A stretch of DNA of 64,000 nt from Cycas panzhihuaensis (lineage: Eukaryota; Cycadophyta), in NCBI GenBank assembly GCA_023213395.1, contig CM041465.1, positions 144,467,741-144,531,740 on the forward strand, in the 5' to 3' direction. The stretch's first letter is position 1. Each line of letters begins with the position of its first letter. This document shows positions 10,302 through 20,595 of this stretch, one piece after another. The notes below the pieces were generated by a model that worked only from the letters and a program-made list of their open reading frames with translations, had not been told where the DNA came from and searched no databases. The position numbers and the translations under genes were made by a program.

Positions 10302-11223
10302 TTATTCCTCTTCCTCTGTTTTTTCTTTGCTATATCCTCCAACAGGTCGTTTCCCTTTCTGAATATCGATCCTTCTTTGTGGGCATTGGTATGGGTAATG
10401 CCCTGATTGTCCGCAGTGGTAACAAACATCAAAAATTCTGCATGTACTGGAGATGTGCTCAGGTTTTCCACAGTTGAAGCAGACCCTGGTGTCTTTGCTT
10501 CGTCCACGTCCTCTAGATTCTTGCCAGCGTCCTCGACCTTTGATGTCTAGAGTCTTTCCTCGCCCACGAGCCTGGTTTCGTCTACGTGGTCCTAGATTCA
10601 ACCTAGATGCAAAGGCATCTTCCAATTCTGAAGAATCCTCATAGCGCTTGTTCCTTTTTTCCTGTCTTAATAACAACTCAGTCAATTCATCCAGAGTCAT
10701 TTTATCAATTTGGTTATTGTTTGTAATGGTGTTAATGGTTATGTCAAATGATCTCGGTAGCTTGCTTGCCACCAATTCCATCAGCTCTTGTTCCGAAATG
10801 ATACCTCCTGCACTTAAGAGATTATTTCTAATTGAAATAACTTGTGTATGAATTCTTTTACAGTCTCACTTTCCTTCATGTGGAGTTTGTATAGATCTTC
10901 CTTGAGTGCAATGATCTTGGCTTTATTTTTTTGCCCATACAAATTTTCAAGACATTTCCAGATGTCTGATGTAGAGTTTAATTTCTTTATATATACCAGA
11001 AGGGAGTCATAAATTGACATCTTTAAAATGATTATTCCTATGTTATCTCTTTCTTCCCAACTTGCTAGGGTTGGATCCGCTGCATTTGGACGAACTTCAG
11101 AACCATGCGCAATTTTCCAAACGTTTTTGACTCTTAAAAGTGTTTCCACTTTGATTTCCATATATGGTAATTTGAATCAATTAATTTTTCTTGATTGAGC
11201 AGAGTTAGGATCGAAGAAGCCAT
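10302..11223 (-). pseudogene. gag: Element A Gag, two one-base frameshifts, two zinc knuckles
   Basis: The start at 11223 gives MASSILTLLNQEKLIDSNYH. One base is missing near 11155 (IWKIK region), and a second deletion near 10852 breaks HKVISIRNNLL. The remaining 159-codon frame (10302-10781) reads VASKLPRSFDITINTITNNN and TELLLRQEKRNKRYEDS, then Arg/Gly-rich repeats. It then has two CCHC knuckles, CFNCGKPEHISSTC and CYHCGQSGHYPYQC, about nine residues apart. Most copia Gags have one knuckle. D and E share this two-knuckle layout. Confidence 0.9.
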
Positions 11224-11880
11224 TGGATCTGAGAGGATTAAGACCTGACAGTGCTAGACTGTACACCTGTATGGATTTTCGTACAAAAATGAGACCGTAC
11301 GGAATGGGATGAAGTGTACCTCAAAAGGAAGAGGATGAAAGGAGGATTTCAGATCTGGTGTTAGATTTGTAAAACAGTTACAGATTGTGAGAAAACAGGC
11401 TCGAAAGACAGAGGGGCGCAGTTAGTGTTTTGCACGAATTTACTCGAATCTTCAAAAATTCTGCACAAAATCTCTTAATACCAGTCACAAAGTCTTCAAG
11501 ACACTAATACGAAGATATTACAATAGATTTGATTCAAAAATCTGAGAAAAATCAAGAGAAATACGTGAGAGTACCTCCAAACCCGCGCGGATTGGTAGAG
11601 TGTCCAAAACTGCCCTCAAACATGCTTAGATGACTTCGACCCTGAAGAGAGAAGTGACTGGGGTGTCAAGATCTACCTGTTGGTAATCTGAGACACTGAA
11701 TTTTCTTGTCCTTACCTCTGTACGGTTCTGTACACAAGTCGTACGATGCCTTAGAACGCCTCCGGATCTGACCTTCTATCAACTTGACGCTTAATCTGAC
11801 CCTTTGTTAGCTTCTATGGTTGTCTCACTTTGGTACTGCCTTCACCAGATACAAATCCCTCTCTCAAACAGGCAGGGTGA
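11224..11880 (-). other. Element A 5' leader, non-coding
   Basis: About 660 bp between PBS and gag start with no convincing frame. Its motifs around GTACAGAACCGTACA also occur in the leaders of E and H, suggesting a shared copia lineage. Confidence 0.75.
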
Positions 11881-11895
11881 CCTGCTTTGATACCA
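11881..11895 (-). other. Element A primer-binding site
   Basis: Element-strand TGGTATCAAAGCAGG directly abuts the 5' LTR. It matches the initiator-Met tRNA 3' end with one change. Confidence 0.88.
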
Positions 11896-12108
11896 TGATA
11901 GCAAACCTAATTGAGATGAACAAAAAACTTGCCTTCCATGGAGATCTAGCCTCCTTTAAATATACATCATACTAAATGACCGTTACAAACTTAATTGTAA
12001 CCGATCCACCTCTAATTGCCAAGTGTCAACAACTTAGATATAAGTTACATTTGAGGGTATTCCAACATTACCCCTTTTTATACCTAGATAAAACATTACA
12101 CTCTAACA
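11896..12108 (-). repeat. Element A 5' LTR (213 bp)
   Basis: On the element strand it runs TGTTAGAGTG to GCTATCA. It aligns along its length with the LTR of D (TGTAATGTTTTATCTA, CCCTCAAATGTAACTT, ATGTATATTTAAAG in the same order). It ends abruptly within a gypsy RT frame. Confidence 0.93.
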
Positions 12109-12400
12109 ACTATTAGTAATCAATACATAATCTTAATGTGCGTTCCTTCTTTTAAACAAATATTATTGGTTCTCTCCAAAAGGAAAACATTGGGTCTAAT
12201 TTAACCTTGTTCCATTAGTTCTTGCACTTGCATCCTAAGCTCAGTTAACTCTGGAATGGATTGTCAATATGGAGCTTTTGATATTGATCCTGCTACACAT
12301 ATGAGATCTATCGCGTGTTCTATAACCCTATTTGGGGTAGCCCTTTGGCCTCTGAAGAAAATACATTCTTGATTTTTTCAATAATTGTGTGGTTAGTGAG
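12109..12400 (-). pseudogene. pol: G1 reverse transcriptase N-terminus, cut by A
   Basis: Translation on the minus strand gives RVIEHAIDLICVAGS, KAPY, PELTELRMQVQELMEQG, EPIIFV and LRLCIDY. These match the opening of Ty3/gypsy RT (HxIDLxPG, APYR, Q-L-xELLxxG, VKKKDG, RMCIDYR). Stops occur at KAPY* and FV*KK. The frame ends at CIDY exactly where element A's LTR begins at 12108. This is the best evidence that A is nested in G1. Confidence 0.87.
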
Positions 12401-12639
12401 ATTATTATTATGTGTTTGGATGTTTTTGACTACTAGCACACAAAAAAGTCTACACCCCTTGTGAACACATCATTTTATTTATGTTGTGGAAAATGTGTGT
12501 AATTGCGTGGATCTCTCTTCCCCTTGAATAATCCCAATTCTTTTAGGATGTCCAATCACTATAACTTGTTTGTTATGATAGTTGATATAAACATTGTTGT
12601 ATTCTAACCAATCCATACCTATTATAATGTCGTATTTTC

Positions 12640-13110
12640 TAAGTCTAGTAATTGGAAATCTTCAACTATTTGGTACCCATCTATTTCAAATTTCAATTTC
12701 TTCAAAATAGAATTAGTCTACCTAAGTGCTTCACCATCAACTAAAACTACCCAAGAGGGTTCCCTTTTTTTAGGTACTAAGTTTAATTCTTTACTAATTT
12801 TGGTGAAATAAAATTATGACTGCTTCTAGAGTCTATTAATGTGACAAAAATCTATTCATTTAATTTCCCCTTAACTTGTACCAGGTGTAATTATTTATGT
12901 ATGTTACTTGACTCAATGGTTACATGGACACACATATGTGGTAGGGGTTGCACTAGATCTTTCATAGTCAAAATTTTCTCTTCTAGTGTTTAGTTCCGAA
13001 GTTGAGGACAATTTCTTTTATATGCACTTCATCACATTCCCAACATTTAATAGTTTATTATCTGTCTTTATGGTTCTAACCCTACTTCTAGATATTTAAT
13101 TGGCTTGAAG
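12640..13110 (-). pseudogene. gag-pol: G1 protease and zinc-knuckle remnant
   Basis: Near 12805-12845 the minus strand reads TLIDSRSSHNFISPKLV, the plant gypsy protease motif LIDSGSTHNFIS with the catalytic Gly changed to Arg. Near 13030-13060 CWECDEVH resembles the start of a CCHC knuckle. Several stops lie between. No activity is expected. Confidence 0.75.
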
Positions 13111-14270
13111 TTCTTTAGTATATACCCTCTTTGTAATCTTATTATTATCACTATCCTTTCTCCTTTCCTATTAATGTTTCCCTTGATGTCTGAATGTACC
13201 ACCACTACAAGTTTCTTCTCATTTGTGTAACCATTCTCTACTCTTTCTTTCGCCTATCTTTGTTTTCGGATCTTTTGGTATGTGTGGTTGCTTCATCCAT
13301 AGAATCGGGTTTGCCACCCCAAACATTGGCATGGCATTGCCAATTGAGACCATTAATGAATTTTATGAGTCGATATCTGCCCTAGGTGACAAGTACTAAT
13401 CTATTAAGAGTTTCAAATTGTTCCTTATATTCTCCTACGCGAAGGCCTCTTTGTTTCAAGTCATAGAATTTATTTAATTTGTTCTACAGAAAGTTTTCCA
13501 AAACAAAATTGTCATAGAAGTTCTTCTTGAATTTCCTTCATAAGATCAATTCTTTCTTTGTCTCATGGCTTCAAAGTACGTCGTGCCATCGAATGAGCAC
13601 AAGCCTTTTCAACTGATATGTGTCAATCTTGCTCTTGTTGTTACTATTCATTCCTTTTAACCCGAAATATCTCTCCATGCTGTCTAACCAATTTTCTGCT
13701 TCTTCTCTAGTGCCTCTTTTTCATTTAGACTTTATAAGTTTCAACTTCTTGTTATAATGATCAATTTCTTTTTGTTCTCTTTTCCTCCCTTTGCAACGAG
13801 AATTTGTTTATGATTTTGTACTTGACCCACTAAAATTGTTGTGGCTTGAAAAATTCTCGCTACTAGATGTTGTTTCAAAACTCTTAGAACTTTCATTTGA
13901 TTCGTCTCTCCTCCTTTTACCTTTATTACATCTTTTGTTTTTATGCTTATGATTTTGTGTTTTGTCTTTTGTTTTACGTGTCTTTTGTTTTCTTTTATTT
14001 CTATATTTTTTTGTTTAGTTTTCCTTGATGCTGACTCTCACTTTCTTCTCTTCCTAATGCCGATCCTTCCATGTTTGTCTTTGTGGAATCCTACATATCT
14101 CTGGAATGTTCATTGTTTTGTCATATCCTACTTTTTATTTTCTAGCTTATGTTTCAACTTGGTCACTTCTTCCATCATCCTCTCTAGGCTCTTTTGAAGG
14201 ACTTGGTTCCTTTCTATCATTCTTGCTAGATTTTGGTTAGTTCCAATTTTGAAGATTGACTCGTGTTTAC
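13111..14270 (-). pseudogene. gag: G1 Gag remnant
   Basis: Minus-strand translation around 13660-13705 gives EAENWLDSMERYFGL, the hallmark of the Ty3/gypsy retrotransposon Gag domain, followed by KSKIDTYQLKRLCSFDG and FEAMRQRKN. Many stops and frameshifts follow. The part near 13900-14270 is pyrimidine-rich on the plus strand and probably belongs to the Gag N-terminus or leader; I cannot place the start codon. Confidence 0.72.
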
Positions 14271-14695
14271 CAAATAATCATGTTAATTTATAAATGAAGG
14301 TATGTTATTTAAAATGTGCTAAAGATTTTAATATAACTAGGGGCTTTAGAGTTGGATACAATGAACTCTCCTCCTTTACCCCAAAACATTTTCCCTTTTT
14401 TTTTTTTTGAGGGTTGGGTGGGGTTGCCCAGGGGGTGGGGGGTTGTGGAGATTGCCCTCTCAGAAGTGTTGGAGTTTCTATTATGGTAGAGTTGTAGATT
14501 CCAATTTGTTCCTTCAACAAGTTCTTAGAGAATTTCCTTTATTTGAAAATTAAATTTATGAAAAGGTATAATAGTAACATGCAACCCTATCCTTAAAATA
14601 CCTAAGTGACTTTGTCTAATTCCCTAGCTAATTGTTGGAATGTCCTATATGCATAGGAGGGTTTAAATGGCAAATCCTATGGCTTCTTTTCAACT

Positions 14696-14750
<55 letters not shown>

Positions 14751-15332
14751 AGTTAGATAGATTTATTGATTGATTGATAGAAATGCACACACCAAATAAG
14801 GTGGTATAAGGGAAAAATTCGATATCATTTTAATTTACTATGGAGTTAACTTGCTTACTAATGTGTGGCTAGTTTGCTATGAATATGAGAATGATTGGGA
14901 GTGATAGTGATTCAAGTTGTAAACCTCTTTTCTTCATGTTATCAAGATGTGGCTTTTATGCTGTTTTTTCAACTATAGGGTATCATACACTAAGGCTAAA
15001 ATGTTTTATAAAAATATAATTAACAAGCACCCTAAATTTATTTTCCCAGAGAGTTTAAGCGATATGCATGTTTATGAAATAATCTTTTGTGAGCCAAACA
15101 AATAAGGTCATTTGAAAGTAGAATTGACACATAGTGTAATGAGAAGTTGTCTTAAGAATTTCTCAACAATCTATGAGCTTTTTTTTTATGCTTGGTAAAC
15201 CTATTCTTTGTATATTCAAGGATTAATAATCGAGATGTAGTTAATGTCGTACTCATGAAGTAAGTTTGTTTCATATTCTCATTGTAAGGTATTGCACTAT
15301 GTTTTATTTTATATTTTCATTATAATCTACTA

Positions 15333-15366
<34 letters not shown>
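14271..15366. other. G1 leader, low-complexity DNA
   Basis: No gene is visible. The stretch is AT-rich and holds a (TG)n microsatellite at about 14702-14740 that passes into TATG and GATA-like units, and a T/G-rich run near 14395-14450. It ends in (TA)n at 15337-15367. Confidence 0.7.
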
Positions 15367-15370
<4 letters not shown>

Positions 15371-15550
15371 AAAAGGGGATAGCTAATGCTACCCTAGACC
15401 CAAGTAAGGGTTTGTATAGAAGCCAAACATGCAACAAATCACTAAATCTGAGAATGCTTGACAAAATTTGGAAAAAAATGCCGCTAGTATGGGGAGAGAC
15501 ATGTAGACACTTGTGAAGATTTCACTACCCACCAATGTCATTTTCCATCC

Positions 15551-15596
<46 letters not shown>

Positions 15597-15975
15597 CCAA
15601 ATATGCAACAAATCACTAAATTTGAGAATGCTTGACAAAATTTGGAAAAAAATGCTGCTATTATGAGGACAGACATATAGACACTTGTGAAGATTTCATT
15701 GCCCACCAATGCCATTTTGCTCATACACATAGACACTTGTGAAGATTTCGCTACCCACCAATGCCATTATCTTCACAAGTGTCTACATGTATGGGCAAAA
15801 TGGCATTGGTGGGTAGTGAAATCTTCACAAGTGTCTATATGTCTGTCCTCATACTAGCACCATTTTTTTCCAAATTTTGTTAGGCATTCTCAGATTTAGT
15901 GATTTGTTGCATGTTCGACTTCTATACAAACCCTTACTTGGGCCTAGGGTAGCATTAACTATCCCCTTTTGTTTA
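15367..15975. mobile_element. Foldback (MITE-like) element with long inverted arms
   Basis: The left arm begins CAAAAGGGGATAGCTAATGC and the right end is its near-perfect inverse, GCATTAACTATCCCCTTTTG. The arms match for about 180-200 bp, meeting near 15766 at CATTATCTTCACAAGTG. The left arm is present twice (15367-15553, 15593-15720), separated by (TA)n. The outer flanks are (TA)n and (CA)n. It has no coding capacity. It could be a MITE inserted in a microsatellite; no clean target duplication is visible. Confidence 0.82.
15554..15592. repeat. (TA)n microsatellite inside foldback element
   Basis: About 19 TA units between two direct copies of the foldback arm. A similar run at 15337-15367 borders the element. 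Confidence 0.9.
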
Positions 15976-16270
15976 CACACACACACAGAGGATATTGATT
16001 ACCATCAAATGCCTTGGTTGCATAATATTATGTCTGCGATCTTTTGATCATGTTTCTCTATTTTATCATTGGGATTCTGACAGTGTGAACAAAACACGCT
16101 TCCTTGGTGGAAAGAGATCGGTGTTTGTACCCGACCTCTAAATTAATGTAAAAAAAAAAAGTTGTTATAATGTATACACTATAGGATTATTACTATTTTT
16201 GGTGAAATGCTATATTTTCTGAGGGTTAGATAGTATACCAATCTAGACAATTTAGGAAATTTGTCTTCTT
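15976..16270. other. G1 leader next to PBS, no gene
   Basis: AT-rich sequence with an A10 run near 16148-16160. Nothing coding is visible. Confidence 0.6.
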
Positions 16271-16283
16271 GCTCTAATACCAA
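16271..16283 (-). other. G1 primer-binding site
   Basis: Element-strand TTGGTATTAGAGC is two bases from the LTR end CATCACA. It is initiator-Met-like with one change, and P uses an identical form. Confidence 0.8.
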
Positions 16284-16285
16284 GT

Positions 16286-16314
16286 TGTGATGGGCTTATG
16301 CCGCAACTAGATTT
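16286..16314 (-). repeat. G1 5' LTR, inner fragment
   Basis: The LTR end (TGTGATGGGC on the plus strand) adjoins the PBS. It is split from the rest of the LTR (21563-22218) by copia E, with GATTT duplicated. Confidence 0.8.
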
Positions 16315-16527
16315 TGTAAGACAATCTGATATGTATCAGTTAACCAAACAAGAGAGCTTGCCTTCTCATTAGAGAACATGTCTATAAATACATGGGGTGT
16401 TTGCATGCTCAATTGTAACTGACTCTTCTTTGAGTGTGACATGTGTTCACATCTCATGAAGCGGTTACTAAAGTAGTCTTTTCACCTTCTTCCATTTTGT
16501 CTAGGACTTATACATTATATTCCAACA
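16315..16527 (-). repeat. Element E 3' LTR
   Basis: Direct repeat of 21352-21562 with roughly ten substitutions and a 2-bp indel by eye. On the element strand it begins TGTTGGAATATAATG. Confidence 0.95.
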
Positions 16528-16536
16528 CCCTCTCTT
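16528..16536 (-). other. Element E polypurine tract
   Basis: Element-strand AAGAGAGGG directly precedes the 3' LTR. D has the same tract. Confidence 0.88.
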
Positions 16537-17395
16537 AATGTCTAAGTCCTAGTTTGTTTCGTAGATCTTGAAGCTTGTCTTTTCGAAGTGGCTTTGTTAA
16601 CATATCTGCTATCTGATCTCCTGTTGCATTGTATTCCAGATCCACTTCTTTATTCTGAACTTTTTCTCGAATGAAGTGATGATGAACTTCAATATGCTTT
16701 GTACGGGCACGAAGCACTGGATTCTTGGTGAGTTTGATAGCACTTTGATTGTCGCAGTGAAGTACAGTTGGACCTGTTTGCATTTGGTTTAGATCTTTCA
16801 GGAGTTGCCTTAGCCAAATTGCCTTAGTGGTTGCATTGACTGCTGATTTGTATTATGCTTTTGTTGAGGATAGTGGAACTATTGCTTGTTTCTTACTGCT
16901 CCAAGAGATTGGAGATGCTCCTAGAAAGAAGCAATATCCACTGGTGGATTTCCTCTATTCCTTGTCTCCAGCCCAGTCTGAGTTGCAATAACCTGTCAGC
17001 TGAGATGATTTCCATTTTTGGTAGACAAGCTTCAATTCAGCTATGCCCTTTAGGTATTTCAAAATTCTATGTGCTGCTCCCCAATGTGTCAAGGTTGGTT
17101 CTTGCATGTATTTGGATACTCGACTCACTGAATAAGAGATGTTGGGCCTGGTGACTGTGAGATAGATTAGACTCCCAATGAGTTGTCTGAACAATGTAGC
17201 ATTGGCTCGAGGTTCTTTGTCATATGGAGTTAAGTCATAGTTTGCTTCCATTGGAGTGGTGCAAGGATTGCAATCCAACATTTCGAACCTTACAAGTAGA
17301 TCCTTGACATATTTACTTTGAGACAGAGTGATTGAGTCTTCCTTTTGGTCGACTTCTATCCCCAAGTAGTAGTTTAGAAGTCCAAGGTCTGTCAT
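16537..17395 (-). pseudogene. pol: Element E RT thumb and RNase H
   Basis: Starts MTDLGLLNYYLGIEVDQKED, then LIGSLIYLTVTRPNISYSVS and LTGYCNSDWAGDKE. RNase H Asp in CNSDWAGD can be read. A stop at 16955-16957 follows. The frame resumes through RKSTSGY, LSST and an 82-codon end frame HCDNQSAIKLTKNP, RTKHIEVHHHFIREKV, LTKPLRKDKLQDLRNKLGLR. It stops just before the PPT. The frame is shifted relative to RT at about 17445. Confidence 0.9.
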
Positions 17396-18288
17396 TTCAA
17401 ATTCCTTTTTCAGTTGTTCTTTGATGGCTGAGATGGACTCGATGTTATCGATGAAGTATCATGTCATCAACATACACAACTATTATGCTGATCAGTCCAT
17501 TTTCCTCTTTTACATATAGGCTTAAATTTGAGCTGCATCTATGAAACCCTTCTTGACAGAGATATGCATCTAATTTTGCATACCATGCTCGTGGAGCCTG
17601 TTTTAGCCCATATAGTGCGTTTTTTAATTTGTAGACCAAGTGTTCTTGTCCTTCCTTAATGTATCCACCAGGTTGTCTCATGTAAACTTCTTCCTCTATT
17701 TCTCCATTTAGGAAGGCACTTTTGACATCCAGTTGATATATTTTCCAATCCTTTTGGGCAGCCAATGCAATTACTATTCTCACTGTGTTGAGTTTTGCAA
17801 TTGGTGAGAATGTTTCTTCATAGTCTATCCCAGCTATTTGAGTGTAGCCTTGTGCCACAAGCCTCGCTTTGTGTTTTTTGATTTTTCCATTCACCCCTTC
17901 TTTTATCTTGTAAATCCACTTGCAATTGACTACAGGTTTGTTTGCTGGTGGTTCAACTAACTCCCAAGTTTTATTTTTAACAATGGAGTTCATTTCAATG
18001 TCCATTGCCTTCCTCCACATTGTCTCTGGTCTTGTGCCTCGTTGAATGTTTGTGGTTCCAAGCCGCTGTACAAAGCTTTGTGCCTCTAGCTCCTAGTTCA
18101 GTGAGAGTGAACCTCTCCTTTACTATCTTTGATTGTTTCCATGTACCACTTGGGTACTTTTTCTCTCTTTTTGTATCTCCTTCTGTTCTTGATTCTTCTG
18201 AGGATATCTCTTCTTCTGAAGGTGTTTCTTCTTGAGGTGTAGTGGGTTCCTCTGGAATGTCTTTTGATGTTATAGTGGATATTTCCTC
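17396..18288 (-). pseudogene. pol: Element E reverse transcriptase
   Basis: A 191-codon frame (17445-18020) reads WRKAMDIEMNSIVKNKTWEL, VNCKWIYKIKEGVNG, LVAQGYTQIAGIDYEETFSP, LDVKSAFLNGEIEEEVYMRQ, YGLKQAPRAWYAKLDAYL and the catalytic VYVDDMIL. A frameshift right after YVDDMIL ends it at 17445. The upstream linker (18021-18288) is acidic and carries stops. The palm motif is intact, so only indels separate this from a working RT. Confidence 0.9.
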
Positions 18289-19086
18289 TTAAGGAGCTTC
18301 TTGTATGGTAGGCGGTTGCAAACCTTCAATTATCTTGACTTGAGTTTCGGCTTTGTCTTCCTCATTGAACACAACATCCCTGTTGACATAGATCTTGTTA
18401 GTTTTTGGATCTATGCACTTGTAGGCCTTTGAGTTCTTGCTGTAGCCGATCATGATGTAGTCAATGCTTTTTGAATCAAGTTTTGCCCTTTTTTGACTGG
18501 GGATATGGACAAAGGCTTGACATTCGAATACCTTGAGGTGACTGACATCGGGTTTCCTTCCTGACCATGCTTCTTCTGGAGTAAGATGATCCACTGCCTT
18601 GGTTGGGCTTCAGTTTAGCAAGTAACATGCAGTGTTGACAGCTTCAGCCCAATAGGATTTTGGAGTCCCCTTTTCGTAGACCATGCTTCGTGCCATCTCC
18701 ATGATTGTTCTGTTTTTTCGTTCTGCAACCCCATTTGATTGTGGAGTGTATGGGGTTGTGAACTGTCTACGAATTCTGTTTGCTTTGCAGAAGTCTAGAA
18801 ATTCCTTTGATATATACTCCCCTCTGCCATTAGATTTGATGCATTTGATCTTTTCTCTGGATTCCAATTTAACCTCAGCTTTTAACTCTTTGAAACTGTC
18901 AAAGGCCTCTGACTTGTTCTGAAGGAAGTATATCCACACTTTTCTGGTCAAATCATTAATGAAATTAAGAAGTATCTACAACCATTTATTGAGTGTGGGT
19001 TTATAGGTCCACATATGTCAGTGTGAATCAATTCAAGTTTCTTTTGTGCTCTCCATTTGCTTTTTGAGCAATGATGCATGTTGTTT
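18289..19086 (-). pseudogene. pol: Element E integrase with catalytic Asp to Asn
   Basis: The integrase core reads LIHTDICGP in one frame, then MTRKVWIYFLQNKSEAFDSF. The second catalytic position is KSNGRGEY instead of KSDGGGEY (Asp to Asn, a G-to-A change). The Glu in NGVAERKNR is kept. A stop follows CYLLN at about 18610. The C-terminal frame (18289-18594) has LTPEEAWSGRKPDVSHLKVF and KAYKCIDPKTNKIYVNRDV. A double indel at 19087 cuts it from the Gag-protease frame. Confidence 0.9.
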
Positions 19087-20595
19087 TCAGTGGCAGCTTT
19101 TACATACAAAGTTATTAGCTGTGAGTGAAGGAAGTCCTTCCACTAGCCCTTCCTTCTTTATTAGATTTAGTTTGTCTTTTGGGATATGTCCATACTTCAA
19201 GTGCCACAGTTTATTCTCATTAGGATTTGTAGATGTGCAGGCTTTTACATTAGAGCATATTGGGTGAGAAAGCAACTTGTAAAGATCGTTGGTTTCAACA
19301 CCTCTTGCGATTACATTTCCGTTGTTTTTCATATCAAGGATGTAACAATATCCTTTTTCATCAAATGCAATTCTTAGCATTTTCTTGCTAAGTTGAGATA
19401 CAGAAAGCAAGTTCATTTTGAGATTTGGCACTAGAAGTACATTTCCTATTTTTTTAATACCATTTTCCATTTTCATAGCTATTGTTCCAACTCCTTTGAT
19501 GTCGAGTGGGTGCTTGTCTCCCAGTTCCATAGACTTGTTCAACGTGTAAGGTTGAAGTGATTCGAACCAATCTTCTCGATTGGTCATGTGTCTGGACGCT
19601 CCCGAATCTATGTACCATATGTCTTTGTCTTGGAATGCAGCTGAGAGTGCAACAATGAAAGCCGTCTCCTCATCTTCGTCTTGGTCTACTTGCTCTTTGT
19701 TGTAGTTACCAACTGGGCGTTTCCCTCTCTGGATGTCTACCCTCCTTTGGGGACATTGATAGGGGTAATGTCCCGCCTGTCCACAGTGGTAACATAGGTC
19801 AAAGGCTCTACATGCACTTGCAAAATGACCATACTTACCACAGTTGTAACACATTCGAGGTGTTGGTGCACGACTGCGTCCTTTGTTGTCAAACCGTCTC
19901 CCTCGTGACGGTGAATATGGTACATGACTTTGTGCTCTTCCTCTGCTGCGACCCCTCGATCCTAGATTCAATCTGGAGACGAATGCATCTTCCAACTCTC
20001 TAGAGTCTTCATACCTTCTATTCCTCTGCTCCTGTCTTAACAGGAGTCCATTCAAAGTATCCAATGTCATGGTGGCAATCTGGTCATTATTTGTTACAGT
20101 GTTTATTGTCACATCAAATGCCTTGGGTAATTTGCTAGCCACCATTTCGACTAGATCTTGATCAGAGATAGTTGCACTTGCACTTAGAAGATTGTTTTTC
20201 AAAGAGATCACCTTGTGAAAGAACTCAGTTACTGTTTCTGAGTCTTTCATGTGTAGTTTGAACAACTCCTCCTTTAGGGCTACTATTCTAGCCTTGTTTT
20301 TCTGTCCATAGAGATTCTCGAAGCATGACCAAATGGCTTGAGTGGATGTCAATGTTTCTACATAAATAAGAAGGGAATCTGAAACTAAAAGTTTCAGGAC
20401 TATGAGACTAGCACTATCTCGCTCATCCGAACTGGTCTGATTCGCCCCTACATCAACAGGGCTCTTGTCTTGCCTGGTAGCAATCCTCCATGCATTTTTA
20501 GCACGCAACAGGGTTTCTATCTTGATTTTCCAAATATGGTAATTGATATCGGTGAGTTTATTTTCATTAGATAAGGCAAGAATTGATGAGGCCAT
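19087..20595 (-). CDS. gag-pol: Element E Gag-protease, 502-codon open frame
   Basis: The start at 20595 gives MASSILALSNENKLTDINYH. The Gag capsid region (about residues 1-210) includes LTSTQAIWSCFENLYGQKNK and VASKLPKAFDVTINTVTNND. An Arg/Gly/Ser-rich stretch follows, then two CCHC knuckles, CYNCGKYGHFASAC and CYHCGQAGHYPYQC. The protease is WYIDSGASRHMTNRED with intact DSG. The frame ends in the pre-integrase zinc segment at WHLKYGHI and FVCKSCH, where indels create a stop. This is the longest intact coding stretch in the window. It could give Gag and protease but no polymerase. Confidence 0.9.
   Translation of the reverse strand: MASSILALSNENKLTDINYHIWKIKIETLLRAKNAWRIATRQDKSPVDVGANQTSSDERDSASLIVLKLLVSDSLLIYVETLTSTQAIWSCFENLYGQKNKARIVALKEELFKLHMKDSETVTEFFHKVISLKNNLLSASATISDQDLVEMVASKLPKAFDVTINTVTNNDQIATMTLDTLNGLLLRQEQRNRRYEDSRELEDAFVSRLNLGSRGRSRGRAQSHVPYSPSRGRRFDNKGRSRAPTPRMCYNCGKYGHFASACRAFDLCYHCGQAGHYPYQCPQRRVDIQRGKRPVGNYNKEQVDQDEDEETAFIVALSAAFQDKDIWYIDSGASRHMTNREDWFESLQPYTLNKSMELGDKHPLDIKGVGTIAMKMENGIKKIGNVLLVPNLKMNLLSVSQLSKKMLRIAFDEKGYCYILDMKNNGNVIARGVETNDLYKLLSHPICSNVKACTSTNPNENKLWHLKYGHIPKDKLNLIKKEGLVEGLPSLTANNFVCKSCH

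Larger units (their letters stand above)
1..12108 (-). mobile_element. Copia element A, 5' part and pol; host of element B
   Basis: Ty1/copia element on the minus strand, entering from the left edge. Its own sequence is 1-1677 and 9656-12108; B (1678-9655) sits inside it. Read from the right, the order is 5' LTR, PBS, leader, gag with two zinc knuckles, protease, integrase, RT, which is the copia order. The 3' LTR and RNase H lie off the window. Its LTR closely resembles that of D, and gag-pol also aligns with D and E, so the three are related. It ends at 12108 exactly where a gypsy RT frame stops, so A inserted into gypsy G1. Confidence 0.93.

Noticed and set aside
16080-16165. Possible SINE with poly(A) tail and a B-box-like GTTTGTACCCGACCTC
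   Set aside because: No A box, no duplication and no second copy were seen. The A run alone is not enough.
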